A stretch of DNA of 64,000 nt from Phycisphaerales bacterium (GCA_020247305.1 JADCJE010000137.1:24713-88712); one strand, 5' to 3'. Numbered from the stretch's first letter, positions 42,849-52,618 are shown. A program made the numbers and translations. The notes: generated from the sequence alone by a model not told the origin.

Positions 42849-43674
42849 GCCGATAGAGCGCGTCGGTCACCGGATGCGGCGCGTTGGCCGCGACCGCGGC
42901 GACGGCGGCCTCGACGCGTGCCACGTCGACGCGCTCGGGATCGCCGACGAACAGCGTGTCGCGATCCGGCAGGCCGACGACGAGTTCCGTCGCGGCGTCG
43001 AGCAGCAGCAGCACGCGCGCGGCGTCGAAGCCGTCGCCGCTGCGCAGCACCACGCCCTCGGGCGGCAGCGCGGCCGGCAGCGGCGCTCCGGTCGCCGCGA
43101 GGTTGGCGCACGCGATCTGGTACAGGTCGGGCTCGCTGCTCCGCCAGCGTTGCAGTTGGCGCCGGCAGACGAAGACCATGTCGGGACCGTCGTCGAGCAC
43201 GTAGACGACGACGAGGCCTTCGGCGAGGGCGCGGTGCACGATCCCCGAGTCGCCGAACGCGCCGTGCTCGTCGAGCCACGCGCGGGTGCGCACTTGCGGC
43301 AGCAGGTTGCCGCACGCCGTGGCGAAGTCCGCGCCGATGCCGTCGACGCGGTGCAGCCCGACGTCGCGCACTTCGCCGAGCAGCGAGGCGACGCGGCGCG
43401 TGAACTCGTCGCCCGGGGCGTCGGCGAACGGCCGCAGGCCGTGCAGCGACACCACCGTCTCCTGGCCGTCGACGCACAGCAGGCACGCGACCCGGTCGGG
43501 CAGCATGCCGAGGAAGCCGATGTCGCGGTGGCAACGGTCGAGTTCGTTCTCGAACCGCAGCAGGAACGCCGCGTCATCGGGATCCATGGCGAATCCGCGG
43601 CGGCGCAGGCGGCCATGCGCATAGAGCGCCACGCCAGCCGCGGCCAGCCATGCCGTCGCGATCCACGTCCACAT
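42808..43674 (-). CDS. Membrane-anchored DUF1444-like protein
   Basis: This is a 288-residue protein with a short N-terminal hydrophobic helix (MWTWIATAWLAAAGVALYA). The body has LVVVYVLDDGPDMVFV followed by LQRWRSSEPDLYQIACANL. This is the pattern of DUF1444 (a conserved acidic strand, then a helix with A-x-x-N-L). The molecular role of that family is not established. The start at 43674 was chosen because it gives the hydrophobic helix directly; nine more in-frame codons are open upstream. The gene is divergent from the cysteine desulfurase gene. Confidence 0.5.
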   Translation of the reverse strand: MWTWIATAWLAAAGVALYAHGRLRRRGFAMDPDDAAFLLRFENELDRCHRDIGFLGMLPDRVACLLCVDGQETVVSLHGLRPFADAPGDEFTRRVASLLGEVRDVGLHRVDGIGADFATACGNLLPQVRTRAWLDEHGAFGDSGIVHRALAEGLVVVYVLDDGPDMVFVCRRQLQRWRSSEPDLYQIACANLAATGAPLPAALPPEGVVLRSGDGFDAARVLLLLDAATELVVGLPDRDTLFVGDPERVDVARVEAAVAAVAANAPHPVTDALYRLNGGRLQPVAADR

Positions 43675-43769
43675 GGCCGGGGTATCGGCCGGGCCGCGCA
43701 CCGCCTGAAGCGCCGCCGCCCGCGCGTCCAGGTGTGGCTCCCGGCGCGGCCGCGGGCCATGATCGCCGC

Positions 43770-44966
43770 ATGCCGGGCGCCCGCCGCATCTTCCTCGACA
43801 ACGCCGCCACCACGCCGCCGCTGCCTGCGGCCGTGGCGGCGATGGCTTCGGCGGCGGCCGACTGCTTCGGCAACCCGAGCAGCGGCCACGCCTTCGGGCC
43901 GCCGGCGCGCCGGCTGCTCGACGACGCCCGCGAGTTCCTGCGCGGCACGGTCGGCGGCGGCCGCGTCGTGTTCACGTCCGGCGGCAGCGAGGCCGACCAG
44001 TTGGGCATCGTCGGCAGCGCCATGGCGCGCGCGCCGGGCCGGGTGCTGATGGCGGCGAGCGACCATCCGGCGCTGCTGAACTGCCAGGGGCTGCTCGGCC
44101 GGCTGCGGCACCACGTGACCGTGCTGCCGACGACGCACGACGGCGACCTCGATCCCGAGACGTTGTTCGAGCACCTCGGGCCCGACGTGCGCACGGTCGC
44201 GCTGATGCACGGCCACAACGAGCTCGGCACGCTGTCGCGCCTCGACGACCTCGTCGAACTGGTGCGCCGCGCCGCGCCGGGCGCACACGTGCACGTCGAC
44301 CTCGTCCAGACCTACGGCAAGCTGCCGTTCGACATGGACGCGCACGACGTCGACTCGGTCGCCGTGAGCGGCCACAAGATCCACGGTCCGCGCGGCGCCG
44401 GCTTCCTGGCGCTCGCGGGCACGGCCGAGGTGGCGCCGCTGCTGCCAGCAGGCGGCCAGGAAGGCGGCTTGCGCGGCGGCACCGAGAACGTGCCGGGCGC
44501 GGTCGGCCTCGCCGTCGCCGCCGAGCACGTGCTCACCCACCAGCGGGCGATCGCGGCCCGCACGGCAGCGATGGCGGACCGCGTGTTCGCAGCCGTGCGC
44601 GCCGTCGTGCCCGACGCGCACCGCCTCGGCCACCCCGACCGCCGCCTGCCGCACATCCTGTCGCTGCGCCTGCCGGGCGTGGTCGGCCAGACGCTGGCCA
44701 TGCGCTGCGACGCGCGCGGCGTGGCGTTCTCGACCGGCTCGGCCTGCCACGGCGCGCACGGCGACGACGGCGGCGGCAAACAGGCCGACAACCACGTGCT
44801 GGCGGCGATCGGCCTCGATCGCGCCGCCGCGCGCGAGGTCGTGCGCGTGTCGTTCAGCGGCGCCACGACCGACGACGAGGTCGCGTTCGCCGCCGAGGCG
44901 ATCGCGGACGAGGCGCAGCGGCTGCTCGGCGCGCGGCCGCGCGGGGCGGGAGCGGCGGCACGATGA
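43770..44966 (+). CDS. Cysteine desulfurase, NifS/IscS-like
   Basis: This is a 398-residue PLP enzyme that would take sulfur from cysteine for Fe-S clusters, thio-tRNA or other uses. The N-terminus [16 protein letters not shown] is typical. The PLP lysine is K203 in [23 protein letters not shown] gives the PLP ring contacts, and the persulfide cysteine is C326 in STGSACHGA. It belongs to the class with the extended Cys loop (IscS/NifS type). No iscU or sufU gene follows; instead mutS starts inside its stop codon (ATGA 44963-44966). Confidence 0.88.
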   Translation: MPGARRIFLDNAATTPPLPAAVAAMASAAADCFGNPSSGHAFGPPARRLLDDAREFLRGTVGGGRVVFTSGGSEADQLGIVGSAMARAPGRVLMAASDHPALLNCQGLLGRLRHHVTVLPTTHDGDLDPETLFEHLGPDVRTVALMHGHNELGTLSRLDDLVELVRRAAPGAHVHVDLVQTYGKLPFDMDAHDVDSVAVSGHKIHGPRGAGFLALAGTAEVAPLLPAGGQEGGLRGGTENVPGAVGLAVAAEHVLTHQRAIAARTAAMADRVFAAVRAVVPDAHRLGHPDRRLPHILSLRLPGVVGQTLAMRCDARGVAFSTGSACHGAHGDDGGGKQADNHVLAAIGLDRAAAREVVRVSFSGATTDDEVAFAAEAIADEAQRLLGARPRGAGAAAR

Positions 44967-47572
44967 GCGACGCGGCCGCGACGCCGGCGATGGCGCAGTA
45001 CCACGCGCAGAAGCAGCGCCATCCGGACGCGCTGCTGTTCTTCCGCATGGGCGACTTCTACGAGCTCTTCTTCGACGACGCGAAGCTCGCGGCGAAGGTG
45101 CTCGGCTTGACGCTGACCAGCCGCAGCAAGGGCGAGTCGGCGATCCCGATGGCCGGCGTGCCGGCGCGCGCCGTCGACGGCTACCTGCAGCGGCTCGTGC
45201 GCGCCGGCCACAAGGTGGCGATCTGCGAACAGCTGCAGGACCCGAAGGAGGCGAAGGGCGTCGTCGAACGCGCGGTCGTGCGCGTCGTGACGCCCGGCAC
45301 GCTGACCGAGGACAACCTGCTCGACGGCAAGCGCGACAACCACCTCGCGGCGATCGCCTTCGGCCGCGACCGCGTCGGCGTCGCCTGGGTCGAGCTGTCG
45401 ACCGGCGCGTTCCACGTGCACGAGTGCGCGCCCGAGCGGCTCGGCGACGAACTGGCGCGCATCGAACCGGGCGAACTGCTGCTGGCCGAGGAACAGCGCG
45501 GCGCGGCGCGGCCGTGGCAGCCGGCCGACGGCACGCCGACGACGTTCCGGGCCGCCTACGACTTCGGCGCAGAGACGGCGACGCGGCTGCTGCAGCAGTT
45601 CTTCCGCGTGTCGACGCTCGCCGGCTTCGGCGTGCAGGACATGCCGCTGGCCGTCGGCGCCGCCGGCGCGCTCGTCGCCTACCTGCAGGAGACGCAGCTG
45701 TGCGCGCTGCCGCACCTGCGCGGCCCCGAGGTCTGGCACGACGGCGCCTTCATGCGCCTCGACCGCACCACGCGGCAGAGCCTGGAGCTGGTGCAGACGA
45801 TGCGCGACGCCGAGGGCAAGACGCTGCTCGCGATCGTCGACCGCACGGCGACGCCGATGGGCGCGCGCCTGCTGCGCAACTGGCTGCTGGCGCCGCTAGC
45901 CGACGTCGCCGCGATCCGCCGCCGCCAGGACGCCGTCGCCGAACTGCACGGCGACGCCGCGCTGCTGGCCGCGCTGACGCAGCAGCTCGCCGCGGTGCTC
46001 GACCTCGAACGCCTCGGCGCGCGCGCCGCCTTCGGCCGCGCCAATGCGCGCGACCTCGTCGGCCTGCGCGCCAGCCTCGACCGCCTGCCGGCCGTGCGCG
46101 AGCTGCTGCGCGAGGGCCGCAGCGAGCTGCTGCGCGCGCTCGGCCAGCGCCTCGATCCGCTGCCCGAGCTGGCGTTCGCCATCGGCGCAGCGCTGGTCGA
46201 CGAGCCGCCGCTGGCCATCAAGGACGGCGGCCTGATCCGCACCGGCTACGACGCGGCGCTCGACGAGCTGCGCACGCTGGCGCGCGACAGCAACGAGTGG
46301 CTGGCGCGCTATCAGCAGCAGCTGGTCGAACGCACCGGCGTGCCGAGCCTGAAGGTCGGCTTCAACCGCGTGTTCGGCTACTACATCGAGGTCACGCACA
46401 CGCACCGCGACGTCGCCCTGCCGCCGGACTTCCAGCGCAAGCAGACGACGCGCAACGCCGAGCGCTACGTCACCGACGACCTGCGCACGTTCGAGAGCAA
46501 GGTGCTGAAGGCCGAGGAGAACGGCAAGGCGCTGGAGTACGAGCTGTTCCAGGCGCTGCGCGAGAAGGTCGCCGCGGCGATCGCGCCGCTGCAGGCGACC
46601 GCGCAGGCAGTGGCGGAACTCGACGCCTGCATGTCGCTGGCGACGGTCGCGCGCGAACGCGACTACTGCCGGCCGGAGGTCGACGACTCGCTGGCGCTGC
46701 GCATCGAGGACGGCCGGCATCCGGTGCTGGAGGCGACGCACGCCGCTGGCTCGTTCGTCGCCAACGACACCCGTCTCGACCCGCCGGGCCGGCGGCTGGT
46801 GCTGCTCACCGGCCCCAACATGGCGGGCAAGTCGACCTGGATCCGGCAGAACGCGCTGATCGTCGTGCTCGCCCAGGTCGGCGGCTTCGTGCCGGCGCGC
46901 GCCGCCCACATCGGCGTCGTCGACCGCATCTTCACCCGCGTCGGCGGCGCCGACGACATCAGCCGCGGCGCCTCGACGTTCATGGTCGAGATGACCGAGA
47001 CCGCCAACATCCTCAACAACGCGACTGCGCGCAGCCTCGTCGTGCTCGACGAGGTCGGCCGCGGCACCAGCACGTACGACGGCATGTCGCTGGCGTGGGC
47101 GATCGCCGAGGACCTGCACGACCGCGTGCGCTGCCGGGCGCTGTTCGCGACGCACTACCACCAGCTGACCGACCTCGCCGGCCCGGGCCGCGGCATCGTC
47201 AACTGCCGGGTCGCGGTGCGCGAATGGGGCGACGAGGTCGCCTTCCTGCACCGCATCGAGGAAGGTGGCACCGACCGCAGCTACGGCCTGCACGTGGCCC
47301 GCCTCGCCGGCATCCCGAAGGGCGTGATCGAGCGCGCGCGGCAGGTGCTCGGCAAGCTGGAGGAGGAAGGCGGCGAGATGCGCGAGGCGCTGGTCGCGGC
47401 GCGCGACCGCCAGAGGCCGGGGCTCAAGCAGAAGGAACTGTTCGCGCCGCCGCCCGATCCGGTGGTCGAGGACCTGCGCCGGATCGACCTCGACGACGTC
47501 TCGCCGCGGCAGGCGCTCGACCTGCTGCGCGGCCTGCAGCAGCGCGCCGGCGGCGGTCGCGACGCGAAGTGA
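44963..47572 (+). CDS. mutS: DNA mismatch repair protein MutS
   Basis: This is an 869-residue MutS that recognises base mismatches. The mismatch-reading F-x-E motif is F32-Y33-E34 in GDFYELF. The connector, lever and clamp domains follow with typical lengths. The ATPase has Walker [10 protein letters not shown] (617-625), the [11 protein letters not shown] loop, Walker [16 protein letters not shown] and ATHYHQL. The length compares with 853 in Escherichia coli. Its coupling to a cysteine desulfurase is unusual. mutL is not in the window. Confidence 0.96.
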   Translation: MSDAAATPAMAQYHAQKQRHPDALLFFRMGDFYELFFDDAKLAAKVLGLTLTSRSKGESAIPMAGVPARAVDGYLQRLVRAGHKVAICEQLQDPKEAKGVVERAVVRVVTPGTLTEDNLLDGKRDNHLAAIAFGRDRVGVAWVELSTGAFHVHECAPERLGDELARIEPGELLLAEEQRGAARPWQPADGTPTTFRAAYDFGAETATRLLQQFFRVSTLAGFGVQDMPLAVGAAGALVAYLQETQLCALPHLRGPEVWHDGAFMRLDRTTRQSLELVQTMRDAEGKTLLAIVDRTATPMGARLLRNWLLAPLADVAAIRRRQDAVAELHGDAALLAALTQQLAAVLDLERLGARAAFGRANARDLVGLRASLDRLPAVRELLREGRSELLRALGQRLDPLPELAFAIGAALVDEPPLAIKDGGLIRTGYDAALDELRTLARDSNEWLARYQQQLVERTGVPSLKVGFNRVFGYYIEVTHTHRDVALPPDFQRKQTTRNAERYVTDDLRTFESKVLKAEENGKALEYELFQALREKVAAAIAPLQATAQAVAELDACMSLATVARERDYCRPEVDDSLALRIEDGRHPVLEATHAAGSFVANDTRLDPPGRRLVLLTGPNMAGKSTWIRQNALIVVLAQVGGFVPARAAHIGVVDRIFTRVGGADDISRGASTFMVEMTETANILNNATARSLVVLDEVGRGTSTYDGMSLAWAIAEDLHDRVRCRALFATHYHQLTDLAGPGRGIVNCRVAVREWGDEVAFLHRIEEGGTDRSYGLHVARLAGIPKGVIERARQVLGKLEEEGGEMREALVAARDRQRPGLKQKELFAPPPDPVVEDLRRIDLDDVSPRQALDLLRGLQQRAGGGRDAK

Positions 47573-47678
47573 CGGCGTGCGCCGCCGGTCCGGCGGCGCC
47601 GGGCCGACGCCGACGCCGGCGCGCGCGGCGCGGTCGGCTGCTGGTCGGCCCCCGCCCCCTGCCGATAGCCTCGCTCGC

Positions 47679-48674
47679 ATGAGCGACGGCATCACGATCC
47701 GGCCCTACCGACCCGGCGACGAGGCCGGCGTGCTCGCCGGGCACAACCGGATCTTCCCGGCGCGCAGCATGGCGCACTGGCTGTGGAAGTTCCGCGACAA
47801 CCCCACCGGGCAGGTGCACGTGATGCTCGCCGAACACGCGACCGACGGCATCGTCGGCGCGTACGTGACGCTGCCGGCGCCGTTCCTGATCGAGGGCAAG
47901 CCGCGCATCGTCGGCCAGTGCGTCGACCTCTGGGTGCTGCCCGAGCACCGGCGCGCCGGCCCGCGGCCGGGCCTGTTCGTCAACCTCGCGCTCGCGCACT
48001 ACGAGCAATGGGGCGGCAAGGGCTCGACGCAGAACTCGTTCCACCACGGCTGGCCGATCGCGACGTGGCGCATCGGCCAGAAGTACCTGCGCTACGAGAT
48101 GGTGCGCGACTGGGACTTCCTGTTCCGCGAGCTGCCGCCTGGCGGACTGCCGCCGCGCGCGACGCCCGGCGACCTGGAGGTGCGCGCGGTCGCGCGCTTC
48201 GGGCCGGACCTCGACACGCTGTGGGCGGATTTCGCCAAGTCGACGCAGCTGTCGGCCATCCGCGACGCGCGCTGCATGAACTGGCGCTACGCCGACGCGC
48301 ACGACGCTGCGTACGAACTGCACGAGTGCCGCGAACGCGCCACCGGCCGGCTGCGCGGCGTGATGGTCGTGGCGCTGCGCGACTTCGTGATGCCGAACAC
48401 CTGCTTCGTCGTCGACTGGCTCGCGCCAGCCGACGACGCCGACGCGACGGTCGCGCTCGTCGCCGCCGCGGAGCGCCGCGCCGACGCGCTGCGTGCGGGC
48501 GCGCTGGTCACGCTGTTCCAGCACCGCGATCCGCGCTTCCTCGGCTTCCAGCGCCTGGGATTCCTCGTCTACGGCACGATCTACTTCCAGGTCGTGATCC
48601 CCTTCGACGCGCAGGAGACCGCGTTCTACAAGGAACATTGGTACCACACGCTCGGCGACTCCGACCTCGTGTGA
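47679..48674 (+). CDS. GNAT-like acetyltransferase, uncharacterised
   Basis: This is a 331-residue protein. The N-terminus ITIRPYRPGDEAGVLAGHNRIF is the opening strand-helix of a GNAT fold. CVDLWVLPEHRRAGPRPGLFV corresponds to the acetyl-CoA loop, although the classical Q/RxxGxG/A is loose. A second GNAT-like half follows (WRY to VIPFDAQ), so the protein may be a tandem GNAT as in some peptidoglycan or antibiotic N-acyltransferases. The substrate is unknown. A TAGCCT box lies about 12 bases before the ATG. It follows mutS by 106 bases. Confidence 0.6.
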   Translation: MSDGITIRPYRPGDEAGVLAGHNRIFPARSMAHWLWKFRDNPTGQVHVMLAEHATDGIVGAYVTLPAPFLIEGKPRIVGQCVDLWVLPEHRRAGPRPGLFVNLALAHYEQWGGKGSTQNSFHHGWPIATWRIGQKYLRYEMVRDWDFLFRELPPGGLPPRATPGDLEVRAVARFGPDLDTLWADFAKSTQLSAIRDARCMNWRYADAHDAAYELHECRERATGRLRGVMVVALRDFVMPNTCFVVDWLAPADDADATVALVAAAERRADALRAGALVTLFQHRDPRFLGFQRLGFLVYGTIYFQVVIPFDAQETAFYKEHWYHTLGDSDLV

Positions 48675-48697
48675 CGGCGCGGCGGGCGGCGCCGTCA
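48672..48697. terminator. Hairpin formed by the two convergent stop codons
   Basis: TGACGGCGC (48672-48680) pairs perfectly with GCGCCGTCA (48689-48697) around an 8-base loop. The first three bases are the stop of the GNAT-like gene and the last three are the stop of the small minus-strand gene. It is probably a shared bidirectional terminator. Confidence 0.5.
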
Positions 48698-48808
48698 GCG
48701 CACGTTGAGCCGGATGACGAGGCCGAGGGCGACGACGAGGACGACGAGTACGACCAGGATCACGCGCCCGGACACGCGGCGTGGCGGCAGGACGGGAGAA
48801 GGGCTCAC
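48695..48808 (-). CDS. 37-residue single-pass membrane protein coupled to lptG
   Basis: A GTG start at 48808-48806 overlaps the lptG stop in a GTGA (48805-48808). It opens a 37-residue frame that ends at 48695, precisely at the convergent hairpin. The peptide has a basic N-terminus (PRRVSGR) and one strongly hydrophobic helix of about 18 residues (VILVVLVVLVVALGLVI), then RLNVR. It was too short for ordinary gene calling. The exact coupling and membrane pattern support expression; the role is unknown, possibly a small partner of LptFG. Confidence 0.5.
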   Translation of the reverse strand: MSPSPVLPPRRVSGRVILVVLVVLVVALGLVIRLNVR

Positions 48809-49881
48809 GAACGGGTGCTCCCGTAGAGGACGGCGGCCAGCGAACCGAAGACGATCGGCGGCGCCCACGCCAGGAAGACCGGATCGACGAGGCTGCGCTT
48901 GCCGAGGCTCTGGCAGGCGAGGTCGAACACCATGTAGGCGACGCACAGGCCGATGGCGGCGAGGACGCGCCAGAGCCGGCTGCCGCGCTCGTAGTGCACC
49001 GCCAGCGGCAGGACGAGCAGCAGCAGCAGCACGTTGGCGAGCGGCCAGGTGATGTGCCGGTGGAAGGCGAGCCGCACGTCGGCGCGCGTCGGCCGCGCCA
49101 CCATCAGCGCCCGCAGGTCGCCGTAGGAGAGCATCTCCGGGTCGATCGTGTCGCGGCTCTGCGCGATCAGCACCTCGGGCGTCAGGTCGGGCCGGCCGAG
49201 CCACTCGACGGGCTCGCTGCGCCGCGTGCGATCGACCCGGCCGTCGACGAGCCGCCAGTCGCCGCGCGCCTCGTCCCATGTCGCCGCGCGAGCCCGGGTC
49301 AACGACACGTCGGCCTGGAGCGCGCCTTCCTCGATCATGCGCACGTCGGCGAGCGTCAGGGCGACCGGATCGAACTCCATGATCTGCAGGCGGCGGCCCT
49401 CGGCGCGCAGTTCGTGCACGAGGTTGCGGTAGACGGTCCGGCTCTCGCGCAGGAACGTCTCCGAATTCGCGAGGTCGGCGCCGACGTGCGGCACGATCCA
49501 CTGCCAGCACCCGGCCATGCCGAGTCCCGCGAACGCCGCCAGCAGCACGATCGGTTGCAGCACGCGGCGGATGCTGCGGCCGACGAACAGCATCGGCACG
49601 ACCTCGTTGGCCTGCTGCAGGCGCGCCACCGCGAACATGCCGGCGATGACCACCGCGAACGGCGCGACCGTCGTCGCCAGGACCGGCAGCAGCTTGAGGT
49701 AGTAGCCGGCGAGATAGAGCGCGAGGTCGAAGCCGCCGAAGCCGGCCTTGAAGGCCCGGTCGGCGTAACGGCCGACGTTGCCGAGCAGGTCGACGAGCAC
49801 CGCCAGGAACAGGAAGAACGCCAGCGCGGCGGCGAAGGCGCCGGCGGCGATGCGTCCCACGTAGAGGTCGAGGCGCGTCAT
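48805..49881 (-). CDS. lptG: LPS export permease LptG (YjgQ family)
   Basis: This is a 358-residue permease of the LptB2FG transporter that extracts lipopolysaccharide from the inner membrane. Six transmembrane segments are visible (about residues 10-35, 55-75, 100-125, 275-295, 305-325 and 335-355). Between them is a periplasmic beta-jellyroll with WRLVDGRVDRT. The start MTRLDLYVGR is typical. It is coupled by ATGA (49878-49881) to lptF. Assignment of F versus G rests on gene order; both belong to the YjgP/YjgQ family. lptB is not in the window. Confidence 0.82.
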   Translation of the reverse strand: MTRLDLYVGRIAAGAFAAALAFFLFLAVLVDLLGNVGRYADRAFKAGFGGFDLALYLAGYYLKLLPVLATTVAPFAVVIAGMFAVARLQQANEVVPMLFVGRSIRRVLQPIVLLAAFAGLGMAGCWQWIVPHVGADLANSETFLRESRTVYRNLVHELRAEGRRLQIMEFDPVALTLADVRMIEEGALQADVSLTRARAATWDEARGDWRLVDGRVDRTRRSEPVEWLGRPDLTPEVLIAQSRDTIDPEMLSYGDLRALMVARPTRADVRLAFHRHITWPLANVLLLLLVLPLAVHYERGSRLWRVLAAIGLCVAYMVFDLACQSLGKRSLVDPVFLAWAPPIVFGSLAAVLYGSTRS

Positions 49882-50939
49882 CGGCGGAGCTGACGCCAGC
49901 AGAGCGGTGTCCCGACGAGCGCGAGCAGCGCGGCCGGCAGCCAGCCGCACCAGGGCGAGTCCGTGGACAGCAGCAGGCGCGCGCCGAGCACGTCGCCGAG
50001 GTAGAAGAGCGACAGCGGCACGAGCGCGAACACGAGGGCGAAGACGCGGCCGCGCTCGCGCGCGAACTCGGCGATGCAGTAGCCGATCGGCGCCAGCAGC
50101 AGCGGCAGCAGCGCGAAGCAGGACCGGCGGAACAGCGTGTAGCGGGCGCCGTCCGGCTGGGGATGCACGCCGCGCAGCACCTCGGACAACAACTGGTCGC
50201 TGCGCAGGTCGTCGTCGCGCTCGTCGCGCGACTCGCGGCCGGCGATGGCCGGATACGGGATGGCGATGGCCATGCGGCCACGCGTGCCGCTGGTGCCGAT
50301 CGGATCGCGGATGCCCTCGAGAGCGATGACGACCTCGGCGTCGTCCTCGTCGAACGTCGGATCCTGCACCGTGTCGACGAACAGGATCGGCGACGTGAAG
50401 CCGGCGATGGGCTTCTTGCAGTAGATCGTGCAGTCGCGGAAGCCGCCCTCGTCGTGCTCGCGGTAGGTCATCACGTAGCCGCCCGGCAGCACGATGCGGT
50501 CGGTGCCGAGCTGCATGCTCATGAACACGTTGCGCATCACGCCGGCGATGACGCGGTACTTGCGGAAGTGCACCTCGGGCAGCACGTAGTGCATCGCCAC
50601 CGAGCCGACCGCGGCGAGGCCGACGCCGACCAGAAGGGCCGCCGACATCGGCACCAGCGGCGACACGCCGGCGGCGCGGATGGCGGTCAGTTCGCGGTCC
50701 TGCGCCGCCCGCGTGAAGGTCATCACCGTGGCGAGCAGGAAGGCGATCGGCAGCAGGTGCGGGAACGAGTCGAGCGCCCAGAACAGGGTGATCTTGAGCG
50801 CGTCGATGGCGTCGCCGCCCTGCGAGCGCTGGATGCCGCGGTAGACGAGGCTGACCAGGATGACGGCGAACAGCACCAGCAGCGTGATGCTGGCGGAGAC
50901 CAGCACCTCCTTCAGGTAGTATCGCTGCAGCTTCCACAT
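49878..50939 (-). CDS. lptF: LPS export permease LptF (YjgP family)
   Basis: This is a 353-residue permease and partner of LptG. The N-terminus MWKLQRYYLKEVLVSASITL is typical of YjgP proteins. The first three helices (about 10-32, 55-75 and 98-120) are followed by a periplasmic domain (125-260) and three C-terminal helices. RELTAIRAAGVS, the conserved coupling-helix stretch, is intact. A start four codons upstream (50951) is possible but would run into the divergent kinase gene, whose ATG is at 50950. The presence of lptFG shows an LPS-type outer membrane. Confidence 0.82.
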   Translation of the reverse strand: MWKLQRYYLKEVLVSASITLLVLFAVILVSLVYRGIQRSQGGDAIDALKITLFWALDSFPHLLPIAFLLATVMTFTRAAQDRELTAIRAAGVSPLVPMSAALLVGVGLAAVGSVAMHYVLPEVHFRKYRVIAGVMRNVFMSMQLGTDRIVLPGGYVMTYREHDEGGFRDCTIYCKKPIAGFTSPILFVDTVQDPTFDEDDAEVVIALEGIRDPIGTSGTRGRMAIAIPYPAIAGRESRDERDDDLRSDQLLSEVLRGVHPQPDGARYTLFRRSCFALLPLLLAPIGYCIAEFARERGRVFALVFALVPLSLFYLGDVLGARLLLSTDSPWCGWLPAALLALVGTPLCWRQLRR

Positions 50940-50949
50940 CGTCCGCCCC

Positions 50950-52539
50950 ATGGTTCCGCACATCCCGTCGCCGGGCAACGTCCCGCTGCCGCATTCTCTG
51001 CCGGTCGCCGCCGGTCGGGCGTCGGCGGCCGCCGTGCCCGCGGTCGCCGGTCCGCTGCGCGAACTGCTGGCCCACGACGTCGGGCGCTGGCCGGAGTTCG
51101 GCCTGCGCTGCGCGAAGCAGCGCACGGTGCGCAGCGTCTTCCGCGGCGAACTCGGCGGCGTGCCCGTGTTCGTCAAGGTGTTCCGCGCCGACACGCTGAT
51201 CGACCGCGTGCGCGACCTCGTGCGCGCCGACCGCGGGCGGGCGGAGTGCCGCCACCTCGCCGCAGCCGCCGGCCTCGGCCTGCCGGTGGTCGAACCGCTG
51301 GCGCACGGCTTCGCGGTCGAAGGCGACCACCTGCGCAGCTTCGTGGTCACCCGCGCCGCTCCCGGGGCGCCGTTCGACTTCGGCGCGGATGCCGGCGCGC
51401 AGCGCCGCACGGGCGTCCTGTTGCGCCGCCTGCACGACCTCGGCGTCCTGGTCGCCGACCTGCACCCCGGCAACGTCCTGATCGACGACGTCGGCGCGCC
51501 GCGGTTGCTCGACCTGACGAGCGTGCGCCACGGCGAGCCGGCCTCGGCGCCGGACCGGGCGCGCGGCCTGGCCCGCTTCTGCAACGTGCTCGACGGCGGG
51601 GCCCTCGACCCGGCGGCGGCGGCCTTGTTCGCCGGCTACCTCGCGGCAGGCGCGCTGCCGGCGACTTTCCCGGGCGAGGTGGCGGCGGCGGCGCGGCGCC
51701 TGCGGGCATCGTCGCTGCACGCCTTCGGCCGCCGCGCCTTCCGCGACTGTGCGCATACCGAGACCACGCCGCGGCGGCGCGCGACGCCGCGCTGGGTCTG
51801 GCACCTGCCGACCGCCGACGCGACGGTCCGGGCCGCCTGCGCGGCGTTCGCCGACGCGCCGGGCGCCCCCACGAAGTCCGGTCGGCGCGGCGCGGTATGG
51901 CTGCACGGCGACCTCGCGGTGAAGGAACGCGACGCCGGTGCTGCGCGGAAGCTGTGGCGCGCCAGCTACTGGCTCGCCTACGCCGGGGTCGATGCGCCGC
52001 CGCCGGTGGCGCTGCGCCTGCACGCCGGCCGCGGGTTGGTGTGCGTGCGCCGCGTCGGCGCGGGCTCGCTCGCCGACGAACTGGCGGCGGCGCCGCCTTC
52101 CCCCGCCGCGGCGGTCGCCGACGCCGCGCGCCTGGGGCGCAGCGTCGGCCGCCTGCACGCCCACGGCCTCGGCAACCGCGACCTCAAGTTCAGCAACCTC
52201 GTGCGCGACCCGGCGAGCGGCGCGCTTGCCATGGTCGACCTCGATGGCGTGCGCCGCCGCGCCGCCACCGAATCCCGCGGCCGCGGCGCCGACCTCGGCC
52301 GCCTGCTCGCCGCATTCGACGCCGCCGGACGCCCGGGTGGCGAGCGCGCCGTGCGCGCGTTCCTGCGCGGGTACGCGCGCGCCCACCGCGACCTGCTGCA
52401 GGCCACGCCACTGCGGCGATTGCTGCGGCGCGCCATGGCGCGCGCCGGCGAATGGCGGGCAGCGCACGCCGGGCGACGACCGGCGGCGACCGCCCGCGAT
52501 GGCGCCGCAACCGTCGCACCGAAGCCGGCCAGCCAGTAG
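50950..52539 (+). CDS. Tandem WaaP/Kdo-type kinase fusion
   Basis: This is a 529-residue protein with two kinase-like modules. Module one (about 60-240) has the ATP lysine K76 in VFVKVFR, D170 in VADLHPGN with N175, and the metal aspartate D188 in LLDLTS. Module two (about 310-480) has K325 in LAVKERD, D411 in NRDLKFSNL with N416, and D430 in MVDLDG. Such motifs are seen in LPS core and Kdo kinases (WaaP, KdkA) and other eukaryotic-like small-molecule kinases. Both modules keep the main catalytic residues. It starts back to back with lptF, so a role in LPS or envelope phosphorylation is likely but not proven. Confidence 0.7.
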   Translation: MVPHIPSPGNVPLPHSLPVAAGRASAAAVPAVAGPLRELLAHDVGRWPEFGLRCAKQRTVRSVFRGELGGVPVFVKVFRADTLIDRVRDLVRADRGRAECRHLAAAAGLGLPVVEPLAHGFAVEGDHLRSFVVTRAAPGAPFDFGADAGAQRRTGVLLRRLHDLGVLVADLHPGNVLIDDVGAPRLLDLTSVRHGEPASAPDRARGLARFCNVLDGGALDPAAAALFAGYLAAGALPATFPGEVAAAARRLRASSLHAFGRRAFRDCAHTETTPRRRATPRWVWHLPTADATVRAACAAFADAPGAPTKSGRRGAVWLHGDLAVKERDAGAARKLWRASYWLAYAGVDAPPPVALRLHAGRGLVCVRRVGAGSLADELAAAPPSPAAAVADAARLGRSVGRLHAHGLGNRDLKFSNLVRDPASGALAMVDLDGVRRRAATESRGRGADLGRLLAAFDAAGRPGGERAVRAFLRGYARAHRDLLQATPLRRLLRRAMARAGEWRAAHAGRRPAATARDGAATVAPKPASQ

Positions 52540-52550
52540 GGTTTCCCGGG

Positions 52551-52579
52551 TTGCTCCACGCGACGGCGCGGCCTAACCC
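52551..52579 (+). promoter_or_regulatory. Possible promoter of the exporter cassette
   Basis: A -35-like TTGCTC (52551-52556) and a -10-like TAACCC (52574-52579) are 17 bases apart in the 79-base gap between the kinase gene and the ATG at 52619. The -10 box is weak, so the cassette may also be read from the kinase promoter. Confidence 0.3.
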
Positions 52580-52618
52580 GCGCGCCGGACGGACGCCGAC
52601 CCGACCCTGCCGACGCCC

